Of a stretch of DNA of 63,807 bases, positions 37,758 through 47,301 are shown in pieces (position 1 is the stretch's first letter; every line of letters begins with the position of its first letter). The stretch is taken from assembly GCF_023283765.1 (NCBI RefSeq), contig NZ_JAKILG010000025.1, forward strand, positions 1 through 63,807, in the 5' to 3' direction. The position numbers and the translations under genes are program-made. This DNA is from Shewanella profunda. Its GTDB lineage: Bacteria > Pseudomonadota > Gammaproteobacteria > Enterobacterales > Shewanellaceae. The notes below the pieces were generated by a model. That model made no database searches. It had not been told where the DNA came from and saw only the letters and a list, made by a program, of their open reading frames with translations.

Positions 37758-40040
37758 ATGACCGACAAAACTGAACTGTTTGCCAGCGCCTGGGAAGGTT
37801 TCACTCCTGGTGATTGGAAATCTGAAGTCAATGTACGTGACTTTATCCAACAAAACTATACTCCCTATGAAGGCGACGAATCATTCCTAGCCGGTGCCAC
37901 CGAAGCGACCACAACACTGTGGGACAAAGTGATGGAAGGCATTAAACAGGAAAACCGTACCCACGCTCCTGTTGATTTCGATACTAAGATGGTCTCTACC
38001 ATCACCTCCCACGATGCGGGTTATATCAACAAAGATTTAGAAACTATCGTTGGCTTACAAACAGATGCACCATTAAAACGTGCAATGTTGCCTAACGGTG
38101 GTATTCGTATGGTGGAAAGCTCATGCGCCGCCTACGATCGAGTACTGGATGAAGACGTAAAATACGTCTATTCAGAACTGCGTAAAACTCATAACCAAGG
38201 CGTGTTTGATGTTTACACTCCAGAAATTATGGCCTGCCGTAAATCGGGGATTTTAACGGGTTTACCAGATGCTTATGGCCGTGGTCGTATCATCGGTGAC
38301 TATCGCCGCGTTGCGCTTTACGGTATCGATTACCTAATGAAAGATAAATTTGCCCAATTTAGCTCACTGCAAGCGCAGTTTGAAGCTGGCGAAGATTTAT
38401 CAAATGTTATTCTGCTACGTGAAGAAATTGCTGAGCAACACCGTGCACTAGGCCAAATGAAGAAAATGGCCGCTAAGTATGGTTTCGACATTTCTAGCCC
38501 AGCTAAAAATGCTCGCGAAGCGATTCAATGGACTTACTTTGGCTACTTAGCCGCAGTGAAGAGCCAAAATGGTGCGGCTATGTCGTTAGGTCGTACTTCA
38601 TCATTCCTCGATGTTTATATCGAACGCGATCTGAAAAATGGCACCTTAACTGAGCTACAAGCTCAGGAAATGATTGACCATTTCGTGATGAAACTGCGTA
38701 TGGTACGTTTCCTACGTACCCCTGAATACGATGAACTGTTCTCTGGCGACCCAATTTGGGCAACAGAATCCATTGGTGGTATGAGTTTAGATGGCCGCAC
38801 ACTAGTCACTAAATCAAGCTTCCGTTTCTTGAATACCCTTTACACTATGGGGCCAAGTCCAGAGCCAAACATCACAGTATTATGGTCAGATAAACTGCCT
38901 CTCGGTTTCAAAAAATACTGTGCAAAAGTGTCTATCGACACTAGCTCTATCCAATACGAAAACGATGACTTAATGCGTCCTGATTTCCAATCTGACGATT
39001 ATGCTATCGCCTGTTGCGTGAGCCCAATGGTTGTGGGTAAACACATGCAGTTCTTCGGTGCCCGCGCTAACTTGGCAAAAACCATGTTATATGCGATCAA
39101 CGGTGGTATTGATGAAAAACTGAAAATTCAAATTGCCCCTAAAGCAGACATGATCACTGACGAAGTGCTCAACTTTGATGATGTGATGAATCGTCTTGAC
39201 GGCTTAATGGATTGGTTAGCAACCCAATATGTCACTTCATTGAACGCTATCCACTTTATGCACGACAAGTACTCCTATGAAGCTGCGCTAATGGCACTGC
39301 ACGACCGTGATGTACGTCGTACTATGGCTTGTGGTATTGCAGGTTTGTCTATCGCAGCCGATTCACTGTCTGCCATTAAATACGCCACAGTTAAACCAGT
39401 TCGTGATGAAAATGGTATTGCGGTTGATTTTGACATCAGTGGTGACTATCCAAAATTTGGTAACAACGACCCACGTGTTGATGATATCGCTTGTGACTTA
39501 GTTGAACGTTTTATGGCGAAAATTCGCGACCGTAAAATGTATCGCAATGCGATCCCAACTCAGTCAATTCTCACCATCACCTCTAACGTGGTTTATGGTA
39601 AGAAAACCGGTAACACACCAGATGGTCGTCGTTCAGGTGCACCATTTGCTCCGGGTGCAAACCCAATGCATGGCCGTGACGAAAAAGGCGCAATTGCCTC
39701 ATTAACCTCAGTGGCTAAACTGCCTTTCGCCCACGCTCAAGACGGTATTTCTTATACCTTCTCAATCGTGCCAAATGCGTTAGGTAAAGATGATGATGCC
39801 CGCCGTGCCAACTTAGCAGCATTGATGGACGGATATTTCGACCACAATGACAAAAAAGAAGGTGGCCAACACTTAAACGTCAACGTGATGAATCGTGAAA
39901 TGCTCGAAGACGCAGTGGTTAACCCTGACAAATATCCACAACTGACCATTCGTGTTTCTGGCTATGCAGTACGCTTTAATTCACTGACACCAGAGCAACA
40001 GCAAGACGTGATCACACGTACTTTCACTAAAGGTCTGTAA
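37758..40040 (+). CDS. pflB: Formate C-acetyltransferase (pyruvate formate-lyase)
   Basis: This glycyl-radical enzyme converts pyruvate and CoA to acetyl-CoA and formate under anaerobic conditions. The tandem catalytic cysteines are in IACCVSPM, and the C-terminal radical motif is RVSGYAVRF. At 760 aa it equals E. coli PflB. It requires activation by PflA, encoded 63 bp downstream. AAAAGG precedes the ATG at 9-10 nt. Unlike E. coli, focA is not directly upstream: the DUF3360 gene is, with focA beyond it on the other strand. Control is probably by the PdhR-type operator. Confidence 0.97.
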   Translation: MTDKTELFASAWEGFTPGDWKSEVNVRDFIQQNYTPYEGDESFLAGATEATTTLWDKVMEGIKQENRTHAPVDFDTKMVSTITSHDAGYINKDLETIVGLQTDAPLKRAMLPNGGIRMVESSCAAYDRVLDEDVKYVYSELRKTHNQGVFDVYTPEIMACRKSGILTGLPDAYGRGRIIGDYRRVALYGIDYLMKDKFAQFSSLQAQFEAGEDLSNVILLREEIAEQHRALGQMKKMAAKYGFDISSPAKNAREAIQWTYFGYLAAVKSQNGAAMSLGRTSSFLDVYIERDLKNGTLTELQAQEMIDHFVMKLRMVRFLRTPEYDELFSGDPIWATESIGGMSLDGRTLVTKSSFRFLNTLYTMGPSPEPNITVLWSDKLPLGFKKYCAKVSIDTSSIQYENDDLMRPDFQSDDYAIACCVSPMVVGKHMQFFGARANLAKTMLYAINGGIDEKLKIQIAPKADMITDEVLNFDDVMNRLDGLMDWLATQYVTSLNAIHFMHDKYSYEAALMALHDRDVRRTMACGIAGLSIAADSLSAIKYATVKPVRDENGIAVDFDISGDYPKFGNNDPRVDDIACDLVERFMAKIRDRKMYRNAIPTQSILTITSNVVYGKKTGNTPDGRRSGAPFAPGANPMHGRDEKGAIASLTSVAKLPFAHAQDGISYTFSIVPNALGKDDDARRANLAALMDGYFDHNDKKEGGQHLNVNVMNREMLEDAVVNPDKYPQLTIRVSGYAVRFNSLTPEQQQDVITRTFTKGL

Positions 40041-40053
40041 GCTAAATAAGTAA

Positions 40054-40080
40054 AGGCTGTAGTACAATGTGCTACAGCCT
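40054..40080 (+). terminator. Hairpin between pflB and pflA
   Basis: A perfect 9-bp stem AGGCTGTAG/CTACAGCCT lies 13 nt after the pflB stop. With only a poor T run it is likely a partial terminator or mRNA stabiliser that keeps pflB expression above pflA. Confidence 0.55.
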
Positions 40081-40103
40081 CACTTATTTTATCAGGAGTC
40101 ACA

Positions 40104-40844
40104 ATGGCAGTTATCGGTCGGATCCACTCAGTGGAATCCTTTGGCACAGTAGATGGTCCTGGCATACGGTTTATCGCTTTTATGCAAGGCTGTTTAATGC
40201 GCTGCCAATATTGCCATAACCGTGACACTTGGGATCTTGATGGCGGCAAAGAAGTTCAGGTCGATGAGTTAATGGGCCAAATCATCAGCTATCGACCTTT
40301 CCTTGATGCCAGTAATGGTGGTGTCACTGCAAGTGGTGGTGAAGCCATTTTACAGGCCGAATTCGTCGCTGAATTGTTTAAAGCCTGTAAGAAAGAAGGC
40401 GTTCATACCTGTTTAGATACCAATGGTTTTGTACGTAAGTACACACCAGTAATTGATGAGTTACTCGACCACACTGACTTGGTCCTGCTCGATATCAAAC
40501 AGATGAATGATGATAAACATATTGAACTCACCAAAGTCAGTAACCACAGAACACTGCAATTTGCCGAGTATTTGGCGAAACGCAATCAAGCGACATGGAT
40601 ACGTTATGTCGTAGTGGGCGGATTTACAGACGATGAAGCATCGGCATTACAACTGGCCGAGTTTATCAAACCCATGAAAAATGTTGAAAAAGTAGAATTA
40701 CTGCCTTACCACGAATTAGGTAAGCATAAGTGGGAAGCCATGGGTGAAAGCTATCAACTCGATGGCGTGTCCCCCCCGAGTCGCGAAACCATGGAAAAGA
40801 TTAAAGCGGTATTTGTCCAGCAAGGCATTAACGCAGTTTATTAG
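40104..40844 (+). CDS. pflA: Pyruvate formate-lyase activating enzyme
   Basis: A 246-aa radical-SAM enzyme that abstracts hydrogen from the PflB glycine. The CxxxCxxC cluster motif is CLMRCQYC near residue 30, with the typical opening [19 protein letters not shown] and later [13 protein letters not shown] is 5 nt before the ATG. It is the second gene of the pflBA unit. Confidence 0.96.
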   Translation: MAVIGRIHSVESFGTVDGPGIRFIAFMQGCLMRCQYCHNRDTWDLDGGKEVQVDELMGQIISYRPFLDASNGGVTASGGEAILQAEFVAELFKACKKEGVHTCLDTNGFVRKYTPVIDELLDHTDLVLLDIKQMNDDKHIELTKVSNHRTLQFAEYLAKRNQATWIRYVVVGGFTDDEASALQLAEFIKPMKNVEKVELLPYHELGKHKWEAMGESYQLDGVSPPSRETMEKIKAVFVQQGINAVY

Positions 40845-40888
40845 TCGACCAAGCAGCGATTGAAAACGGATTAAGACGAAGTAAAAAG

Positions 40889-41332
40889 CTAGAGTTCTTC
40901 CCAATAACTGGCATCTAAGCGCTCAAAGGCTATTTTTAAGATAACAGCCATATCGAGATAACAAGCCTTAGCGCCTAAGGTATGGCACTGAATGCCCATG
41001 GAAGACAGCTTAGCACTTAACTGGTTACTCCAGTCAAAGAGCGATAAAGGTAACGGATGGCGAGCCCGCCAACCTAACCACAATAAGCCCTGCACTGGCA
41101 GGCTAATAAAAAATAAAGCGATAGTGACAGCTTGTGGCAAAAATGCCCAACCATAAATATATAGCTGGCTCATACTCGCGAAAACCGCCAAGACGGGCAT
41201 CACCAGAATGGCAAGCTGAGTCGCACGCACAACCCGATACTCAGGAAAAAACAAACCCAGTTGTCTAACCATAGGCCACGTCTTCATATAACGGCGACCG
41301 TCCCCTAAGGTTTTGAGAATATTGATGCTCAA
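40889..41332 (-). CDS. yfbV: DUF412 inner-membrane protein YfbV
   Basis: The conserved opening GRRYMKTWP and two hydrophobic segments (about 30-50 and 55-80, VQGLLWLGWRA) match E. coli YfbV. In E. coli it has been linked to Ter macrodomain insulation. It is divergent from ackA as in E. coli. I prefer a TTG start at 41332, with AGGTG 7 nt upstream and the best alignment to YfbV; an ATG at 41371 in the same frame adds 13 residues with several cysteines and no good ribosome binding site. Confidence 0.85.
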   Translation of the reverse strand: MSINILKTLGDGRRYMKTWPMVRQLGLFFPEYRVVRATQLAILVMPVLAVFASMSQLYIYGWAFLPQAVTIALFFISLPVQGLLWLGWRARHPLPLSLFDWSNQLSAKLSSMGIQCHTLGAKACYLDMAVILKIAFERLDASYWEEL

Positions 41333-41474
41333 TTTTAGACACCTACAACAATGAAACACTGCTTTTACCATAGCATAATCTGGTGCTTTGCCCCAAGACT
41401 GTTACGGTAAATACACGGTAGTTTCTATAGTTTTTTGAATCGTTATATTAAACACAATGGCAGAAGGTTTACAC

Positions 41475-42677
41475 ATGTCTAATAAACTGGTTTTAGTACT
41501 CAATTGCGGTAGCTCTTCACTCAAATTTGCCGTCATTGACGCGCAAACAGGTGACGATCAGATCTCTGGCCTAGCCGAGTGTTTTGGCTTAGAAGATTCT
41601 CGTATCAAATGGAAAATCAACGGCGAAAAACAGGAAGCGGCCTTAGGTGCATTTACCGCTCACCGTGAAGCAGTTGAATTCATTGTTAATAAAATCCTTG
41701 CGGGCCAGCCTGAGTTAGCGGCGCAGATCCAAGCTGTCGGCCATCGTATCGTACATGGCGGTGAGAAATTCACTCGCTCAGTTATCATCGATGACAGCGT
41801 GATCGCAGGTATTGAAGATTGTGCATCCCTCGCACCACTGCATAACCCAGCTCACCTTATTGGCATTAGAGCTGCGATGGCTTCATTCCCTAAACTGCCT
41901 CAAGTTGCTGTGTTTGATACCGCTTTCCACCAAAGCATGCCTGATCGCGCCTACGTATATGCCCTGCCTTATAAGTTGTACCGTGAACACGGTATTCGTC
42001 GTTATGGCATGCATGGCACTAGCCATTTATTTGTTAGCCGTGAAGCGGCAAAAATGCTCAATAAGCCACTTGCTGAAACCAATGTGATCTGCGCACATTT
42101 AGGTAATGGTGCTTCTGTGACCGCAGTTAAAGGTGGCAAAAGTGTCGATACCTCAATGGGATTAACCCCATTAGAAGGTTTAGTTATGGGCACACGCTGT
42201 GGCGATATCGACCCATCAATTATCTACCACTTAGTTCATCAATTAGGTTACACCTTAGAAGAAGTGAATAACCTAATGAACAAACAAAGTGGCTTACTGG
42301 GTATCTCTGAGCTAACTAACGATTGCCGTGGTATCGAAGAAGGTTATGCTGACGGCCATAAAGGCGCGACATTGGCATTGGAAATTTTTTGCTATCGCTT
42401 AGCCAAGTACATCGCCTCTTACACTGTACCGCTCGGCCGCTTAGATGCCATAGTCTTTACTGGTGGTATTGGTGAGAACTCTAATTTAATCCGCGAAAAA
42501 GTGCTTAACCTGTTGGAAATCTTTAATTTCCATGTCGATAGCGAACGTAACAAAGCGGCTCGCTTCGGTAAAAAGGGCATTATCACCCAAGATAACAGCA
42601 CGATAGCTATGGTGATCCCAACTAACGAAGAATGGGTTATCGCCGAAGATTCAATTAAACTTATCAGCAAAGAATAA
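41475..42677 (+). CDS. ackA: Acetate kinase
   Basis: This 400-aa enzyme converts acetyl phosphate and ADP to acetate and ATP, completing the Pta-AckA pathway. Motifs: [11 protein letters not shown] at the N-terminus, [30 protein letters not shown] and FTGGIGENS. The ATG at 41475 has AGAAGG 7 nt upstream; an in-frame ATG at 41457 would place that site inside the gene and is less likely. It precedes pta on the same strand, separated by a hairpin. Confidence 0.97.
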   Translation: MSNKLVLVLNCGSSSLKFAVIDAQTGDDQISGLAECFGLEDSRIKWKINGEKQEAALGAFTAHREAVEFIVNKILAGQPELAAQIQAVGHRIVHGGEKFTRSVIIDDSVIAGIEDCASLAPLHNPAHLIGIRAAMASFPKLPQVAVFDTAFHQSMPDRAYVYALPYKLYREHGIRRYGMHGTSHLFVSREAAKMLNKPLAETNVICAHLGNGASVTAVKGGKSVDTSMGLTPLEGLVMGTRCGDIDPSIIYHLVHQLGYTLEEVNNLMNKQSGLLGISELTNDCRGIEEGYADGHKGATLALEIFCYRLAKYIASYTVPLGRLDAIVFTGGIGENSNLIREKVLNLLEIFNFHVDSERNKAARFGKKGIITQDNSTIAMVIPTNEEWVIAEDSIKLISKE

Positions 42678-42685
42678 GATGACCT

Positions 42686-42714
42686 AAGCCGTTTGCTCAC
42701 CCAAACGGCTTTAT
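42686..42714 (+). terminator. Terminator-like hairpin between ackA and pta
   Basis: A perfect 10-bp stem AAGCCGTTTG/CAAACGGCTT with a 6-nt loop and a short T-rich tail, 8 nt after the ackA stop. Because pta follows 80 bp later, it may attenuate rather than end the transcript. Confidence 0.65.
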
Positions 42715-42795
42715 TGTTAAAGACTTACAGCTAACACATTCACAAGCAAACTCGCAGAATCTATCTGCCAAAAACCATCGAACTTAGAGGTTTTT

Positions 42796-44949
42796 ATGTC
42801 CCGAAATATTATGTTAATCCCCATAGGCACAGGCGTTGGCCTGACCTCCTTAAGCCTTGGGATGGTTCGAGCATTGGAACGTCATGGGGTTAAAGTTCAA
42901 TTCTTTAAGCCTATTTCTCAACTTCGTCCCAACGATAATGGCCCCGAACGCTCAACCACCATTTTAAGCAAGTCACCTACGGTAAATCCCTTAGAACCCT
43001 TCGACATGGCGCATGCAGAAGCCTTAATTCGAGCGGATCAAATCGATGTACTAATGGAGCAAATCATTGCCCGTACAGCGGAATGCGCCAGCAATACTGA
43101 AACACTTATCGTCGAAGGTTTAGTGCCCACCCGTAGCCATCCTTTCGCGGGCGATGTTAACTACGCCATTGCTAAAGCCATGGATGCCGATGTTATTTTC
43201 ATCGCCACTCCAGGTAGTGATACACCAACAGGCCTAATGAATCGTCTCGAAATTGCCTATAACTCTTGGGGCGGTAACAAGAATAAACGATTAATTGGCG
43301 CAGTGATCAACAAGATTGGCGCCCCAGTAGATGACGAAGGGCGCGCCCGTCCAGACTTATCTGAAGTATTTGATCATCAAGGTGTTCAACGCTCAGATGC
43401 TGCCAGCATGTTCCAACTGCCCGGTAAGAGCCCACTGCGTATTTTAGGTAGTGTGCCGTACAATCTTGATCTGGTGGCTCCACGCGCCTCAGATCTCGCT
43501 AAGCATCTACGTGCTCGCATTATCAATGCGGGTGAAATGCACACTCGCCGCCTACGTAAAGTGACTTTCTGTGCGCGCAGCATCCCAAATATGGTTAACC
43601 ATATTAAGACTGACTCGTTACTCGTCACCTCTGGCGATCGCTCAGATGTCATCGTATCGGCCTGTCTTGCAGCCATGAATGGCGTTAAAATTGGTGCCCT
43701 GCTTCTGACGGGTAGCTATGAGCCAGAGCCAGAAATTCTCAAGTTATGTGAGCAAGCATTTGAAACAGGCTTACCCGTATTCTTAATTGATACTAATACG
43801 TGGCAAACCTCGCTCAATATCCAACGGTTTGACCATGAAGTGCCAGTTGATGATGCGGTGCGTATTGATTTAGTTCAAGATTACGTGGCAAGCCATATTG
43901 ATCAAACCTGGATTGAAAGCGTCACTAAAAACTCTCCACGAGAGCACCGCCTATCGCCACCAGCCTTCCGCTACAAGTTAACAGAACTGGCGCGCGCGGC
44001 CCATAAAACCGTGGTTTTACCAGAAGGTGATGAGCCTCGGACGATTAAAGCGGCAGCCATTTGTGCTGAGCGCGGTATCGCACGCTGTGTACTCTTAGGT
44101 AAAAAAGAAGAAATTCTGCGTATTGCGGCGCAGCAAGGTGTGGTGCTGGGTGAAGGCGTAGTTATCATCGATCCAGAAGAAGTGCGCGATCGTTACGTTG
44201 AACCTATGTTAGATCTACGTCGCAGCAAGGGCTTAACTGAAGTCGTTGCTAAAGAGCAATTAGAAGACAACATGGTGCTTGGCACTATGATGCTGGCTCA
44301 AAACGAAGTCGATGGTATTGTTTCTGGCGCGGTTAACACCACAGCCAATACCATTCGTCCACCGTTGCAACTGATTAAAACAGCACCGGGTTCAAGCTTA
44401 GTGTCATCCATCTTCTTTATGTTGATGCCAGACCAAGTCCTGGTCTACGGTGACTGCGCCATTAACCCAGATCCGAATGCCGAACAACTGGCTGACATTG
44501 CGATTCAATCAGCCGAATCTGCAAAAGCCTTTGGTATCGAACCAAGAGTGGCGATGATCAGCTACTCAACAGGTACCTCTGGCACAGGTTCAGATGTGGA
44601 TAAAGTGCGCGAAGCAACTCGTATCGCTAAAGAAAAGCGTCCAGATCTGATCATTGATGGTCCTTTGCAGTACGATGCGGCAGTGATGCCAAACGTAGCC
44701 CGCTCTAAGGCACCTGATAGCCCTGTCGCGGGTCAAGCTACCGTATTTGTATTCCCAGATCTCAATACCGGTAATACCACTTACAAAGCTGTACAGCGAA
44801 GCGCCGATCTGATCAGTATTGGCCCTATGTTGCAAGGTATGCGTAAGCCAGTAAACGACTTATCTCGCGGCGCCTTGGTTGATGATATTGTCTACACTAT
44901 CGCGTTGACAGCTATTCAAGCCTCACAAAACGATGCGGCCAAACGCTAA
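42796..44949 (+). CDS. pta: Phosphate acetyltransferase (long form with DRTGG domain)
   Basis: A 717-aa enzyme converting acetyl-CoA and phosphate to acetyl phosphate. The N-terminal P-loop-like (BioD/CobB-type) domain starts [22 protein letters not shown]; a DRTGG domain occupies about 220-335; the catalytic PTA domain (about 395-710) has [15 protein letters not shown] and [12 protein letters not shown]. The length and layout are those of E. coli Pta, in which the N-terminal part mediates allosteric control by pyruvate and NADH. AGAGG is 5 nt before the ATG. A strong terminator follows. Confidence 0.97.
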   Translation: MSRNIMLIPIGTGVGLTSLSLGMVRALERHGVKVQFFKPISQLRPNDNGPERSTTILSKSPTVNPLEPFDMAHAEALIRADQIDVLMEQIIARTAECASNTETLIVEGLVPTRSHPFAGDVNYAIAKAMDADVIFIATPGSDTPTGLMNRLEIAYNSWGGNKNKRLIGAVINKIGAPVDDEGRARPDLSEVFDHQGVQRSDAASMFQLPGKSPLRILGSVPYNLDLVAPRASDLAKHLRARIINAGEMHTRRLRKVTFCARSIPNMVNHIKTDSLLVTSGDRSDVIVSACLAAMNGVKIGALLLTGSYEPEPEILKLCEQAFETGLPVFLIDTNTWQTSLNIQRFDHEVPVDDAVRIDLVQDYVASHIDQTWIESVTKNSPREHRLSPPAFRYKLTELARAAHKTVVLPEGDEPRTIKAAAICAERGIARCVLLGKKEEILRIAAQQGVVLGEGVVIIDPEEVRDRYVEPMLDLRRSKGLTEVVAKEQLEDNMVLGTMMLAQNEVDGIVSGAVNTTANTIRPPLQLIKTAPGSSLVSSIFFMLMPDQVLVYGDCAINPDPNAEQLADIAIQSAESAKAFGIEPRVAMISYSTGTSGTGSDVDKVREATRIAKEKRPDLIIDGPLQYDAAVMPNVARSKAPDSPVAGQATVFVFPDLNTGNTTYKAVQRSADLISIGPMLQGMRKPVNDLSRGALVDDIVYTIALTAIQASQNDAAKR

Positions 44950-44983
44950 CATCGTTAAATGTGGTTAAATTATAACCATAAAA

Positions 44984-45012
44984 AGCACTGGTCGATCCCA
45001 GTGCTTTTTTTT
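44984..45012 (+). terminator. Intrinsic terminator of ackA-pta
   Basis: Stem AGCACTGG/CCAGTGCT with a 6-nt loop and an 8-T tail, 35 nt after the pta stop. Confidence 0.9.
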
Positions 45013-45430
45013 GACAATATTTTGGGTAAATGCGCCGTTATTGACTAACCGTTCAGCGGTATAAAAAACCAAAAGAACATTAGAAAACGATGGAAAGTAC
45101 TAATGAAATTGCATTAAGCCATGTGAATAGCGTGAGTCACTCGAAGAAAATATCCACAAGAAAATAGGAGTTCTAACGACCAACTGATTATCGTCACTTT
45201 TTAACCAGCAGATAAAGAAAGACGATATCAGTGACTTACAAAGTATCACTTAAGTCTTCAACATAGTTTTCCACAGATTCTGTGGATAACCTTTTAGGTT
45301 ATCTTTAACTATATGCCACAGTCATTGCCGAACAGTCAACTCATTTTCTGACATTACTCAAGTTATTACAAAACTTGAACATTGGCACTAAAATCGCGAT
45401 ACTCGAAACAAATTCAGATAACTAAATCCT
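45013..45430. other. Intergenic region with DnaA-box-like sequences
   Basis: About 420 bp between pta and the lipoprotein gene. It holds three DnaA-box-like nonamers (45150-45158, 45267-45275, 45281-45289) and a hairpin (45285-45303). A 25-codon frame starting near 45090 has no ribosome binding site and is not called. Confidence 0.5.
45267..45303. promoter_or_regulatory. Inverted pair of DnaA-box-like sites with adjoining hairpin
   Basis: TTTTCCACA (45267-45275) and TGTGGATAA (45281-45289, the reverse of the consensus TTATCCACA) face each other across 5 bp. The second overlaps a hairpin GATAACCT/AGGTTATC (45285-45303). A third site, ATATCCACA, is at 45150-45158. Confidence 0.45.
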
Positions 45431-45865
45431 ATGCGAACTCTATTCTTCATCTGTGTATTATTTCTATTTGGTTGTGGCGATCCTGCAACTAAAGATCAGC
45501 CAGTCTTAACGCCGGAGGAAGTTAGTTTAGGCTTTTTTAAAGCCATTTATGTCGAGCGCGATGTGGAAAAGGCCAAGCAGTTCGTCAATGAGCCACTGAA
45601 AGAAGTGCTGAGCCACTACTACATCGCCAGCGCAGTGCAGCGCAATATGCTCAGTCTTTCCATGACCAACGTTGAAATGGAAATTGATGATATTGATATC
45701 GACTTTTTTCGCAAATTTACCAAAGACGTTCTCGTCGTGATCAAGATGAAGGGACTTAAAGCGGGGCAACCTTGGATTGACGATAGAACCATCCGTCTAC
45801 ATAAAATTGGCAATAAGTGGATTATTGTTGAGATCATGCCAGAAAAACGCAAAGTGAATGGCTAG
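45431..45865 (+). CDS. Small lipoprotein of unknown function
   Basis: A 144-aa precursor. The signal peptide ends in the lipobox LFLFGC with the lipidated cysteine at residue 15, followed by GD. The aspartate at +2 favours inner-membrane retention by the usual Lol rule (the residue directly after Cys is Gly, so this is uncertain). The mature part (about 25-140) has an alpha+beta pattern like NTF2/DUF4878 lipoproteins: TPEEVSLGFFKAIYVERDVEKAKQF, then strands ending HKIGNKWIIVEI. No function can be assigned. No clear Shine-Dalgarno is seen. A terminator follows. Confidence 0.75.
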   Translation: MRTLFFICVLFLFGCGDPATKDQPVLTPEEVSLGFFKAIYVERDVEKAKQFVNEPLKEVLSHYYIASAVQRNMLSLSMTNVEMEIDDIDIDFFRKFTKDVLVVIKMKGLKAGQPWIDDRTIRLHKIGNKWIIVEIMPEKRKVNG

Positions 45866-45912
45866 GTTACCTTGTATTGGGAATTTAGCCCAACTAACGT
45901 CTGATATATAAA

Positions 45913-45936
45913 AATAGCAACCCTAGGGTTGCTATT
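45913..45936. terminator. Perfect palindromic terminator after the lipoprotein gene
   Basis: A 12+12 bp perfect palindrome AATAGCAACCCT/AGGGTTGCTATT, 48 nt after the stop codon, with T-rich sequence to the right and A-rich to the left, so it can serve both strands. Confidence 0.75.
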
Positions 45937-45982
45937 ATTTGTTTGCTTTGTTACTTCCGACTCATCAGTATCCGTTAGCGTT

Positions 45983-46111
45983 TTAGGCTGGGATCACTTC
46001 TTCTTCGCTTTCAGCAGGTAAAGACGTCAGTACATCGTCTTTTACTTGATAGTAAGCATTTTCGTATTCATGAACTTCCATAACAACTCCTGCTTGATTT
46101 TGTAAGGTCAC
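45983..46111 (-). CDS. Small acidic ORF, 42 aa, unknown
   Basis: GTG to TAA on the minus strand, with GAAGGA 8 nt before the GTG; an internal ATG at 46081 (32 aa) also has a good site, AGGAG 5 nt upstream. The C-terminal end is acidic (PAESEEEVIPA). Codon use looks coding, and the open frame extends upstream to 46200 without another start. A promoter-like TATACT (46177-46172) and a 5' hairpin lie upstream. I recognise no family. Confidence 0.5.
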   Translation of the reverse strand: MTLQNQAGVVMEVHEYENAYYQVKDDVLTSLPAESEEEVIPA

Positions 46112-46139
46112 AAAGGCATGTCCTTCTACGCTGACATTT

Positions 46140-46169
46140 TGCCCATGAGGAAAGGGATTTCCTTGGGCA
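46140..46169 (-). promoter_or_regulatory. Hairpin at the 5' end of the small-ORF transcript
   Basis: TGCCC/GGGCA and AGGAAA/TTTCCT form a nested stem over 30 nt, starting close to where transcription from TATACT (46177-46172) would begin. Confidence 0.4.
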
Positions 46170-46380
46170 GGAGTATAACAAACACCAAAGTCGAGTTACA
46201 GAAAACTTTCAGTTTTGTTTTATTATCATGACAAATCTATACAGAAAAATGCTTTAAAAGCTATAAAAATGAATTATCACCTGAAAGACTTTCACCTTAG
46301 AGCCATATTTTCATTAAGTCGAATGTGTACAGAATATGGTGCTTAAAACGCTATACTATGGCCTGAATATGAATTGACTA

Positions 46381-47295
46381 TCACTTAGTATTCAATCGAT
46401 AACGTAATACTTTTAGGGACTTTTCTTGCGACACATCTTTAAATGCTGCCGGATTAGCTAATCGCTCAACATATTCCAATGTTGGCGCAGCTTCAGCAAC
46501 CTGTTGGCGCAGGAAAGCGGTATCCAGTTCAGGGGCATTTAAACAGAGTAATACTTCACCATGCTCAGTAAGTAACTCAGGTAAATGTCGAATAAGACGA
46601 ATATAATCCTTAGTCGCAACAAAACTACCCTTCTGGTTACTTGGAGGATCTGCAACTATGATCCCGTAGGGACCCAGTTTTTTCAGTTTGCCCCAAGACT
46701 TAAAAATATCATGGCCTAAAAAACGTGCTCCAGCGGTAAAACCATTGAGCAAATGGTTTTGTTTACCAATCGCAAGAGCCCCTTTACTCATATCCATATT
46801 AACGACTTCATCTGCGCCGCCCTGCAACGCAGCAACAGAGAATCCACAGGTATAGGCAAATAAATTAAGTACCTTTTTATGGCGTGCATTTGCCCTAACC
46901 CAGTCACGGCCATTAGCCATATCGAGAAAAAGTCCATGGTTTTGACCGCGCATTAAGTGCACCTGAAATCGTGCACCATTTTCGGTGACAATATGCGGTT
47001 CAGGAATTTCGCCCTCAAGCAACTGAGTAAACGTCTCCCCCGCACGACGGAATTGATACACAAGATTCAGCGGACTTGCAGGATGCCATTCTTGCCAGCG
47101 CGCTGCGATAGCTTGCTGGCAAATCGCTAACTCCGTATCTTCGAGGGGAATAAAACTGGTTAACAATAATACGGGTGCAAACCAATCTAAACAAATGTGC
47201 TCAGAGCCAGCATAATGTCCACCTCGGCCATGGAATAACCGCACCGCATCATTACCTAGCTCTATCCTTGCTAGGGCTTGTATAAAACTTTGCAT
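46381..47295 (-). CDS. Class I SAM-dependent methyltransferase, RlmI/RlmK-like
   Basis: A 304-aa protein of the Methyltrans_SAM type found in 23S rRNA methyltransferases. The SAM loop is VLNLFAYTCGFSVAAL, followed by VVNMDMSKGAL and the DPP motif as ADPPSNQKGSF. E. coli RlmI also has an N-terminal PUA domain, which is missing here. The target is probably rRNA or tRNA but is not determined. It starts 6 nt after the stop of the AI-2E exporter gene, so the two are co-transcribed. Confidence 0.78.
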   Translation of the reverse strand: MQSFIQALARIELGNDAVRLFHGRGGHYAGSEHICLDWFAPVLLLTSFIPLEDTELAICQQAIAARWQEWHPASPLNLVYQFRRAGETFTQLLEGEIPEPHIVTENGARFQVHLMRGQNHGLFLDMANGRDWVRANARHKKVLNLFAYTCGFSVAALQGGADEVVNMDMSKGALAIGKQNHLLNGFTAGARFLGHDIFKSWGKLKKLGPYGIIVADPPSNQKGSFVATKDYIRLIRHLPELLTEHGEVLLCLNAPELDTAFLRQQVAEAAPTLEYVERLANPAAFKDVSQEKSLKVLRYRLNTK

Positions 47296-47301
47296 TATCT
47301 A

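Noticed and set aside
45090..45167. 25-codon plus frame after pta
   Set aside because: No ribosome binding site before the ATG, and the stretch overlaps a DnaA-box-like sequence.
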